From positions 1-10,626 of the forward strand of contig DYNO01000116.1 in assembly GCA_020721025.1 (NCBI GenBank): DNA of 10,626 nt, given 5' to 3'. Of this stretch, positions 1 to 5,915 are shown piece by piece. A model generated the notes under the pieces. That model was not told where the DNA came from. It searched no databases and was given only the letters and a program-made list of their open reading frames with translations. The DNA is from Thiomargarita sp. Lineage in GTDB: Bacteria; Pseudomonadota; Gammaproteobacteria; Beggiatoales; Beggiatoaceae. Each line of letters begins with the position of its first letter. Position 1 is the first letter of the stretch. The translations under genes were made by a program, and so were the position numbers.

Positions 1-2
1 GC

Positions 3-3000
3 AGTTTGAGTGCTGCTCTGTCCGGGAGTGGTTTGACTACGCCCTTTGTTGTACCTTTGAATTACACCATTTTGCCTGAGTTGACCGCTTGTGAAAAAAA
101 TCCTACCTGCGATTGCAATCCAAAACCTGCCCATTGCTCAAGTGTACCGGATTTAAGTATCGCCTTTGATGATACGGCAAGTATGTCGGAAGAAATTGGA
201 GGGTTCAAGAATGCGCTCACCGCGTTTATCAATAAACTCGCCAGTCAGCCTACAATCAAACCAGTGATTCAATTGGTTAGTTTCAAAGACAATATTTCTC
301 ATCGTGTCACAACGGATAATATGCCTGTTTTACAAAGCTATGTAAACCAGTTGTATGCCGCTGGGGGTAACGATTGTCCTGAAAATTCCAATGGCACAAT
401 GGATTGGATCGCAAACAATACCACTGCGAATAAACTCAAAGATGGTGGACGTTTGTTGCTGATCACTGATGCGTCTCCACGAGCCGATGGACCCAATATT
501 GACAATTTGATCAAGAGCTTAGTTAAACGCGGCATTCGAGTTGATGTATTAATTTCAGCCGATTCTTGCGCCTCTGACGGTGTGAGCCTGAGTACGATTG
601 AAGCATTCTCACGCCTTGCCTCTGAAACAAAAGGATATTTTGCAACAGCGTTTGAAATCAATGATGGCACAGAAGCTGGGAAGAAAAAATACGAAGATAC
701 CGCTCGTCAAGTCTTGTTTGGCGCAGTATTTCCGACCGTGCTTGGTGTTGATCCAAATAAAGCTCCACAGGAAAGCACACTAGATATCAACGTGACCGCT
801 GCCAATACGAACTTTAATGCGTCAACCAAGGTAAACTTTATCAAGGGTGAAACCGCACTAACCGTTAATAGCGTTAAAGTCACTTCGGGAACAGAATCAG
901 TCGCAAATATCTCTGTACCTGAAGGAATTGAGCTCGGAAATTACGATGCAGTCGTGGAAACAACGTTAGGTGAAAATACCGAAGTTGCCACAGGACTCGC
1001 CATGTTGACTGTAACTCCACCGTCAACCACGCCTGAAATCATCAGTATTTCACCTATCTCAGCCATTCAAGGCTATGGAGTTGAACTCAGTGTGTCAGGT
1101 GCTGGAACTCACTTTACGAGTAATTCAATATTGAGTTTTGAAGACGAAGGAATCACGGTTAGCAATCTGAAAGTGGTGGACAAACATTCACTCACCGCTA
1201 CAGTAGCGATCAGTGCAACTGCCCAACTTGGTTTGCATCCAGTCATCGTGAAAACGGGCGCGGAAACCGCAAAATCTGCGAAAGATACCTTCTTAGTATT
1301 ACAAGAAAGTATTTTGGCAAAGATCAAGTCCGTCACTCCAGCGCGGGGCATTCAAGGTGGCTCAATTCAAATTGCCATTGAAGGTGCAAATACCCACTTT
1401 GTGAAAGAAACCAGTCAACTCAAATTCAGCGGACGCGGTTTATCTGTCTTGTCATTTGAAGTGATTGATGAAACTCATGCAACTGCTGTCATTGTCGTTG
1501 ATCCTGAAGCCACGCTAGGTTTTCAAGATATGCTGATTGTGACCGGCGATGAAGTTGCCGTAAAATTGGGTGGGTTTGAAGTCACTGAAAAAGGTTGTCA
1601 TTTGATCGAAGGTTATATCACCGATCAAACCGGCGCGGGAGTGGGCAATGTTTATATCAGTGTCGATGGATTGGGAGGCTTTACTGATGTTACGGGTTAT
1701 TACCGTCTCAGTGGTTTGGCTGAAGGTGAATATCGCATCAATGCCGAATTGAAAGGCTATCATTTTGAATCTCAATCTGTTTATGCTGGCGGACAACATC
1801 AATGTCCACTGTCAGATACTACAAATGTTTCTTTTGTCGCAACGTCAGAAATTGCAGTCGATGTAAAATCTGATTATGAATGTGCGAAACAAGGGGGCGA
1901 AGTAACCTACACCGTGACTGCAACTAACAAGGGATTATCGACCGCGACAGGCTTGGTACTGACAGATAAATTGCCAGAAAACACCAGTTTAGCCAGTTTG
2001 GAATCACTTGACGGTGGTAGTTGCGATATCAGCACCGCGACATGTACTCTTCCTGACCTTGCGCCAAACAGCAGTGCCAGAGTCAAGGTTGTGTTAAATA
2101 ACACGCAAGACAAGAGTATGTTTAATGTATTCACAGTAACTTCCAATGAATTTGCACCTGCAACAGCAAAACGTTGGAAATGTGTGATGCCTTATCTCGC
2201 GGTGACGATGCAAGATCGCCCTGATCCGATTGCTTCTGGTGGCACGTTACATTACACCATTGCGGTTGAACTCAGTGCTTATGCTCCTACGCCTGCGACA
2301 GGTATCTTCTTGACCAGTTATTTGCCCGATGGTGTGGAATTAAAATCGGCTCAAACGGAATTTGGAAGTTGTGATATTAGCAAAGCACCGACGGTGACTT
2401 GTCAATTGAATAACTTGAGCGTAACCCTTCCGGGAGATATCAGTCGAGCCACTATTGATATGGACGTAGTGTTGAACGATCCGGGATTGCTATTTTTAGT
2501 GCATGAAGCCAAAGTTACGGCGACAGAATATCCCGCACACGTTAATCGCACTCGTACAGCAGTTTATCTCCCCGATATTAAAGTTGATGGGGTAATTCTG
2601 TTGGATGTAACAAACTCAATGGATGAGGAACTTCAAGCGGTAATCCGCGCACTCAAACAAAAAATTACCGAGCAGTATAAAGACGGTAATCCATTGATTG
2701 CATTGGTTACTTTCCGTGATAGTGTCAAAGTTGAGGCAGCGACAACTGATCTCTCTCTGTTGCTCGGCGCGTTAGAAAAGTTGGAAGCGAGTGGGGGTGC
2801 TGAATGTCCTGAAGCCAGTGCGGAAGCTCTCGATCTTGCCCTAGATCACATTAAACCCAATGGAATCATTATCTTTGCATCTGATGCACCTCCGTATGAT
2901 GGCACAGATATTGACGCATTGAAAGCGAAAATTGTTGAAAAACAAGCGGATTTCATTCCAATTCTCACAAAGTCCGATTGTTCGAGCAATGAATTAACTG

Positions 3001-3017
3001 CGCCAACCACGCCATAA
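3..3017 (+). CDS. Large multidomain surface/secreted protein with two vWA domains, IPT/TIG and DUF11 repeats (5'-partial)
   Basis: The reading frame is open to the left edge, so the TTG at 6 is not a real start and the N-terminus (signal peptide) is missing. Counting residues from that TTG, a Cys-rich stretch (C29, C35, C37, C44) precedes a von Willebrand factor A domain at about 49-240. Its metal-site motif is D55-x-T57-x-S59-M, with a later D155. Three Ig-like IPT/TIG-type repeats follow (about 245-337, 342-432, 438-525), sharing a G/A-A-x-T-x-F signature. Next come a carboxypeptidase-regulatory-like fold (about 530-612), two DUF11-type repeats (about 616-725 and 730-853), each with a GSCDIS motif, and a second vWA domain (about 856-994, D867-x-T869-x-S871-M). 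No sorting signal or membrane anchor is visible at the C-terminus. The architecture fits an exported adhesion or matrix protein, and the vWA domains resemble the hemicentin type (CPE motif). The domain types are confident from motifs, but the biological role is inferred. The gene ends in TAA ahead of a terminator. Confidence 0.85.
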   Translation, partial: SLSAALSGSGLTTPFVVPLNYTILPELTACEKNPTCDCNPKPAHCSSVPDLSIAFDDTASMSEEIGGFKNALTAFINKLASQPTIKPVIQLVSFKDNISHRVTTDNMPVLQSYVNQLYAAGGNDCPENSNGTMDWIANNTTANKLKDGGRLLLITDASPRADGPNIDNLIKSLVKRGIRVDVLISADSCASDGVSLSTIEAFSRLASETKGYFATAFEINDGTEAGKKKYEDTARQVLFGAVFPTVLGVDPNKAPQESTLDINVTAANTNFNASTKVNFIKGETALTVNSVKVTSGTESVANISVPEGIELGNYDAVVETTLGENTEVATGLAMLTVTPPSTTPEIISISPISAIQGYGVELSVSGAGTHFTSNSILSFEDEGITVSNLKVVDKHSLTATVAISATAQLGLHPVIVKTGAETAKSAKDTFLVLQESILAKIKSVTPARGIQGGSIQIAIEGANTHFVKETSQLKFSGRGLSVLSFEVIDETHATAVIVVDPEATLGFQDMLIVTGDEVAVKLGGFEVTEKGCHLIEGYITDQTGAGVGNVYISVDGLGGFTDVTGYYRLSGLAEGEYRINAELKGYHFESQSVYAGGQHQCPLSDTTNVSFVATSEIAVDVKSDYECAKQGGEVTYTVTATNKGLSTATGLVLTDKLPENTSLASLESLDGGSCDISTATCTLPDLAPNSSARVKVVLNNTQDKSMFNVFTVTSNEFAPATAKRWKCVMPYLAVTMQDRPDPIASGGTLHYTIAVELSAYAPTPATGIFLTSYLPDGVELKSAQTEFGSCDISKAPTVTCQLNNLSVTLPGDISRATIDMDVVLNDPGLLFLVHEAKVTATEYPAHVNRTRTAVYLPDIKVDGVILLDVTNSMDEELQAVIRALKQKITEQYKDGNPLIALVTFRDSVKVEAATTDLSLLLGALEKLEASGGAECPEASAEALDLALDHIKPNGIIIFASDAPPYDGTDIDALKAKIVEKQADFIPILTKSDCSSNELTAPTTP

Positions 3018-3029
3018 GTAAAATTTACT

Positions 3030-3056
3030 AGGAATCTACAAGTTGTTTGGATTCCT
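3030..3056 (+). repeat. Hairpin just after the vWA-protein stop codon
   Basis: AGGAATC (3030-3036) and GATTCCT (3050-3056) are exact reverse complements around a 13-nt loop, 12 nt past the TAA stop. No T-run follows, so by itself it is not a classical intrinsic terminator. It may protect the mRNA 3' end or assist the stronger terminator just downstream. Confidence 0.5.
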
Positions 3057-3066
3057 GAATGAAAAT

Positions 3067-3108
3067 AAAAGAGAAACTGAGTGACATAATCTTGGTTTCT
3101 CTTTTTTT
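3067..3108 (+). terminator. Rho-independent terminator of the vWA-protein gene
   Basis: AGAGAAACTGAG (3070-3081) pairs with CTTGGTTTCTCT (3091-3102): 12 bp including two G-U pairs, closing a 9-nt loop. Seven T residues run from 3102 to 3108, and A residues on the 5' side (3067-3070) could extend the stem. It lies about 50 nt past the stop codon at 3017, which is a good position for ending the upstream transcript and insulating the next operon. Confidence 0.85.
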
Positions 3109-3318
3109 ATGGTCTATAGCCAACGCACCGTAAAAAAGAATATTCAAATCTGTCAAGTTTCCTACCAATTTGACCAGTTCAGAAAAACTTTCTACAATGC
3201 TTCTGCTATAACATTTTGAACATCAGTTTCTAAAGATGTGCTATTGCTACACAATTCAAACAAATTCGAGCAACTTATGATAGAATTGCAAATCAAATAA
3301 GCCCAAAAGAAAAAGATC
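3109..3318. other. Intergenic region upstream of the small-ORF/FlgO/DUF3426 operon
   Basis: This AT-rich stretch shows no convincing gene. A minus-strand frame across 3192-3395 overlaps the start of the small gene at 3319 and looks like a shadow. The promoter for the operon should lie here. The last in-frame stop before the small gene is TAA at 3298, so its coding sequence cannot begin before that point. Confidence 0.5.
3255..3281 (+). promoter_or_regulatory. Possible sigma70-type promoter for the downstream operon
   Basis: TATGAT (3276-3281) matches the -10 consensus at five of six positions. TTCAAA (3255-3260) is a four-of-six match to TTGACA, but the 15-bp spacing is shorter than ideal. 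The -10 lies 37 nt before the ATG at 3319, a normal leader length. This is a weak prediction made by eye. Confidence 0.25.
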
Positions 3319-3495
3319 ATGCTTGACAAGGTGTTGCCTGATGGTGAATTATTGCGGCGGGCGGTACATTGGATAGCTGAACAAGACAAATGCACTCCTA
3401 AAATTTTGGAAGAAGCTTGTATTCGTTATAACCTATCTCCCAACGACGAAGAATTTCTATTGCGTACCTTTTTGCCACAACCTGTAGATAAATAG
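3319..3495 (+). CDS. Small conserved-looking hypothetical protein (58 aa)
   Basis: ATG at 3319 opens a 58-codon frame ending in TAG at 3493-3495, and the next gene starts 1 nt later. The protein is charged, soluble and apparently helical. It begins MLDKVLPDGELLRRAV, has HWIAEQDK in the middle and ends with NLSPNDEEFLLRTFLP. No signal peptide or membrane segment is seen. The layout recalls small proteobacterial proteins with a 'P-x-G-E-x-L-R-x-A-V-x-W-I' start and a 'LSP-x-D-x-E-F-L-L-R' end, a resemblance from memory and not a search result. An in-frame stop at 3298 makes this ATG the natural start. An A/G-rich stretch (AAGAAAAAGA) lies just upstream as a weak ribosome site. The tight spacing suggests co-transcription and translational coupling with the FlgO-domain lipoprotein gene. 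Function is unknown. Confidence 0.7.
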   Translation: MLDKVLPDGELLRRAVHWIAEQDKCTPKILEEACIRYNLSPNDEEFLLRTFLPQPVDK

Positions 3496-3496
3496 T

Positions 3497-4117
3497 ATGA
3501 TAAATCATTTGCGAAATCAAGCAACTTATTTATTAATAATAGGTTTATTAAGTTTATTATCAAGCGGTTGTGCTCGTCATTTCATGTCTGAACGGGTGGC
3601 TTATGGACAATGCGCCCATCGCGTGCAAACGGGTGAATGTGCCTCCTCTCAAATAGAAGAAGGAAATTTGATTCAACTCAATTTTAATGCCGCCGATCAA
3701 CTGATTCGCGAGGCAAATTTATCTAACCGATTGAAAAACCGACATCGTTTTGTGATTACCACGCTTGCTGATATCAACAATTTATCAGAAAGTACCTCAT
3801 TAGGACGATTAATTAGTGAGCAAATCACAGAACGTTTCGTGCAAAATCACTATGATGTATTTGATGCCAGATTACATAATCATTTGATGGTTTCTAGTGA
3901 AGGCGAGTTTGCCCTGTCACGAGAATGGCGGGAACTTGGACGAAAACAAAAAGCACATTATTTGATTGCAGGAACGTATGCGGTGGGCGATAATCAAGTT
4001 TACGTCACGCTGAAAATGTTGGATTTCGTCACAGGGAAAATCGTTGCTTCTCAAGCCTATAGCCTATCTAAAGATGCCAATGTTCAGGCTTTATTGAAAG
4101 AATACCTCTGGTGGTAA
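3497..4117 (+). CDS. FlgO-domain outer-membrane lipoprotein
   Basis: This 206-residue protein begins with a short basic region, a hydrophobic segment (about residues 10-22) and a lipoprotein signal-peptidase site ending SSGC, with C25 as the predicted lipidated cysteine. The residue three before the cysteine is Ser instead of the usual Leu. Two more cysteines, about nine residues apart, follow the signal (GQCAHRVQTGEC). The rest reads as a FlgO-type alpha/beta domain: a predicted strand (RFVITTLADIN), a Ser/Thr patch (SESTSLGRLISEQIT), then YDVFDARL, a 'HYLIAGTYAVGDNQVYVTLKML' core and a C-terminal 'GKIVASQAYSLSKD'. FlgO of Vibrio is an outer-membrane flagellar lipoprotein, but the domain also occurs outside flagellar loci. 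No flagellar gene lies nearby, so a general envelope role is equally likely. The start has no good ribosome site but lies 1 nt after the previous stop, which suggests translational coupling. Confidence 0.8.
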   Translation: MINHLRNQATYLLIIGLLSLLSSGCARHFMSERVAYGQCAHRVQTGECASSQIEEGNLIQLNFNAADQLIREANLSNRLKNRHRFVITTLADINNLSESTSLGRLISEQITERFVQNHYDVFDARLHNHLMVSSEGEFALSREWRELGRKQKAHYLIAGTYAVGDNQVYVTLKMLDFVTGKIVASQAYSLSKDANVQALLKEYLWW

Positions 4118-4145
4118 TTTTTATCTATTTTTAGGAATGTTTCCG

Positions 4146-4871
4146 ATGCACACTCAATGTCCCCATTGCCAAACAATTTTTCGGATTAATCCGGCGCAAC
4201 TCAATGCAGCGGAAGGTTTTGCACGGTGTAATCAGTGTCACAACACCTTTAATGCGAGTAAACAATTGGTTAAAGAACCCTCGCTCGCGAGTCGCAAACC
4301 CAAACCGATCTCAGATGATGAACTCAATGATTTACCAAATACTGATGAAGTACCTGATTTAGATGAAATTTTTGTGCCACGTCGTCGCCATTCATTGCTT
4401 AGTGTACTCTTTTGGTTATTGGTGAATGTGGCGTTCATGGCAGCATTGTTGGGACAATATTTGTGGTTTGCCGAGCGGGACAGGGTGTTACAACATCCTC
4501 AAGTACGTCCATTTTTGGATAGAATTTGTCATCATTTATTGTGTGAGGTACCAACCACGCGTAACTTGAGTCAAATTCACATGGACAGTCAAGTGGCACG
4601 ACAACATGATGTTATTCAATTTGATGCCAAGTTCAGCAATCAAGCCACTTTTCCACAGCCCTATCCGGAATTATTGTTGACCTTTGAAGATGTGAATGGA
4701 CAATCGTTAGCACAACGACGTTTTACGCCACAAGAGTATTTACATCAACAAGATATCGACCGGGTGATGCAGCCGGGAGAAGTGGTGCATTTACAATTGG
4801 AAGTGGTGGATATGGCAAACATCATTGAAAATGGTAACTTGATGGAAGGCTATAAATTTGATTTTATTTAG
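4146..4871 (+). CDS. Zinc-ribbon (MJ0042-type) and DUF3426 inner-membrane protein
   Basis: Two ATGs lie three codons apart (4137, 4146). AGGA at 4133-4136 touches the first but is 9 nt from the second, and members of this family usually begin right before 'TQCPHC', so 4146 is chosen (241 aa). An N-terminal zinc ribbon has C5-P-H-C8 and C28-N-Q-C31 around the typical TIFRI...Q...A segment. An acidic, proline-containing linker (about 40-80) and basic RRR precede one membrane helix (about 84-107). The C-terminal half is the DUF3426 beta domain (NLSQIHMDSQ, AKFSNQA, PYPELLLTFED, plus RRFTPQEYL), expected in the periplasm. The zinc ribbon would face the cytoplasm. These proteins often sit near metabolic or fimbrial genes and their role is unknown; nucleic-acid or protein binding is only a guess. 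The gene is 28 nt downstream of the FlgO-domain gene and probably in the same operon. Confidence 0.85.
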   Translation: MHTQCPHCQTIFRINPAQLNAAEGFARCNQCHNTFNASKQLVKEPSLASRKPKPISDDELNDLPNTDEVPDLDEIFVPRRRHSLLSVLFWLLVNVAFMAALLGQYLWFAERDRVLQHPQVRPFLDRICHHLLCEVPTTRNLSQIHMDSQVARQHDVIQFDAKFSNQATFPQPYPELLLTFEDVNGQSLAQRRFTPQEYLHQQDIDRVMQPGEVVHLQLEVVDMANIIENGNLMEGYKFDFI

Positions 4872-4876
4872 TTTAA

Positions 4877-4912
4877 TCACTGAAAGTTGTCAAAATACCT
4901 AGGTCAGTGACC
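4877..4912. repeat. Inverted repeats after the DUF3426 gene
   Basis: TCACTGA (4877-4883) is the reverse complement of TCAGTGA (4904-4910). A small palindrome, GGTCA-g-TGACC (4902-4912), overlaps the right arm, so the two structures exclude each other. This starts 5 nt after the stop codon. There is no T-tract. It could be an mRNA 3'-end structure or a binding site; the function is unknown. Confidence 0.4.
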
Positions 4913-4971
4913 AAAACTAAGCAATTGCTTGCAAAACAGGACTATCTACGAAACCTTAGATTAATCTATAA

Positions 4972-5008
4972 ATACCAGAATTTCCATTGAAGTGAAAAAT
5001 TCTGGTAT
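4972..5008. terminator. Convergent-gene inverted repeat, probable bidirectional terminator
   Basis: ATACCAGAATTT (4972-4983) and AAATTCTGGTAT (4997-5008) are a perfect 12-bp inverted repeat around a 13-nt loop. It lies between the convergent DUF3426 gene (ends 4871) and pstB (stop at 5016-5018 on the minus strand), 7 nt past the pstB stop. T-tracts are poor on both sides (minus-strand continuation TTATAGATT), so termination may be partial or the hairpin may mainly stabilise the pst mRNA 3' end. Confidence 0.65.
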
Positions 5009-5015
5009 GCTTGAA

Positions 5016-5855
5016 TTAACCGTAACGTCCTGTAATATAATCTTCGGTTTTCTTTTTCGACGGATTGGTGAATAACCGGCTGGTGTCATCAAATTCAATC
5101 AATTCACCGAGATACATAAATGCAGTGAAATCCGACACCCGCGCCGCTTGCTGCATGTTGTGCGTCACGATCACGATGGTGAAATTACTCTTTAACTCAT
5201 TGATTAACTCTTCAATTTTCAGCGTCGAAATCGGATCAAGTGCAGAAGCCGGTTCATCCAATAATAAAACTTCGGGTTGAATCGCTATCGCACGGGCAAT
5301 CACTAAACGTTGTTGCTGTCCACCCGATAAACCTAACGCATTGTCGTGCAAACGATCTTTCACTTCATCCCACAATGCCGCCCCTTTCAATGACGATTCC
5401 ACCACATCATCCAAAATCCGCCGGGCATTGATACCTTGTAGCCGTAAACCATACGCCACATTTTCATAAATCGACTTGGGAAAAGGATTCGGTTTTTGAA
5501 ATACCATGCCCACCCGCCGCCGTAATTCCGCGACATTCACCGAGGGATGAAAAATATCGTGACCGTCCAACAGAATTTGCCCTTGCGTGCGCACGCCATC
5601 AACCAAATCATTCATCCGATTGAAACAACGCAGTAAAGTCGATTTACCACAGCCGCTCGGTCCAATGTACGCGGTCACCCGTTTCTCAGGGATTTCCATG
5701 TTAATGTCGCGCAGAGCTCGCTTTTTACCGTAAAATAAATTGAAGTTCTTGACTTCCAAACAAATTTTTTCATCTTTGAGACTCAGTGAAGGGTCGGTAC
5801 GCCCCAAGGAACTAAAATCAATACTATGTGTCATCGGTGCAGTGTGTTCAGTCAT
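5016..5855 (-). CDS. pstB: Phosphate ABC transporter ATP-binding protein PstB
   Basis: The 279-residue protein powers phosphate import through the PstC/PstA channel by ATP hydrolysis on the cytoplasmic side. All ABC motifs are intact: Walker A GPSGCGKST (65-73), Q-loop at Q120 (VFQKPNPFPKSI, typical of PstB), signature LSGGQ (176-180), Walker B LLLDE (197-201) and H-loop H232. The C-terminal TEDYITGRYG is the family's usual ending. The length is slightly above the common ~260 because of a 30-residue polar N-terminal extension. A later start at M8 is possible, but AAGGA about 10 nt before the first ATG supports 5855. It is the last gene of the pst operon here, 53 nt after pstA across a hairpin. 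No phoU follows; the downstream gene is convergent. Confidence 0.97.
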   Translation of the reverse strand: MTEHTAPMTHSIDFSSLGRTDPSLSLKDEKICLEVKNFNLFYGKKRALRDINMEIPEKRVTAYIGPSGCGKSTLLRCFNRMNDLVDGVRTQGQILLDGHDIFHPSVNVAELRRRVGMVFQKPNPFPKSIYENVAYGLRLQGINARRILDDVVESSLKGAALWDEVKDRLHDNALGLSGGQQQRLVIARAIAIQPEVLLLDEPASALDPISTLKIEELINELKSNFTIVIVTHNMQQAARVSDFTAFMYLGELIEFDDTSRLFTNPSKKKTEDYITGRYG

Positions 5856-5873
5856 TATCAGTTAATCCTTGAA

Positions 5874-5915
5874 AACGTGAGGTGGATACTTGCGATGGGA
5901 GTAAGGGCTCACGTT
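5874..5915 (-). promoter_or_regulatory. Intercistronic hairpin between pstA and pstB
   Basis: AACGTGAG and CTCACGTT (5908-5915 and 5874-5881) form a perfect 8-bp stem in the pst mRNA around a 26-nt loop. The loop contains a further 4-bp TACT/AGTA pairing. The 5' arm overlaps the pstA stop codon (5909-5911) and the 3' arm ends a few nt before the AAGGA ribosome site of pstB. It could be an mRNA-processing or stabilising element that sets pstB levels relative to the permeases. No T-run follows, so strong termination is unlikely. Confidence 0.55.

Noticed and set aside
3192..3395. Minus-strand 67-codon frame opposite the 58-aa gene
   Set aside because: It overlaps the better supported plus-strand gene, is Cys/Ser-rich in a random-looking way, and has no operon context.
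4137..4145. First ATG of the zinc-ribbon protein as the start
   Set aside because: The AGGA ribosome site touches this codon directly, while the ATG at 4146 is correctly spaced and fits the family N-terminus.
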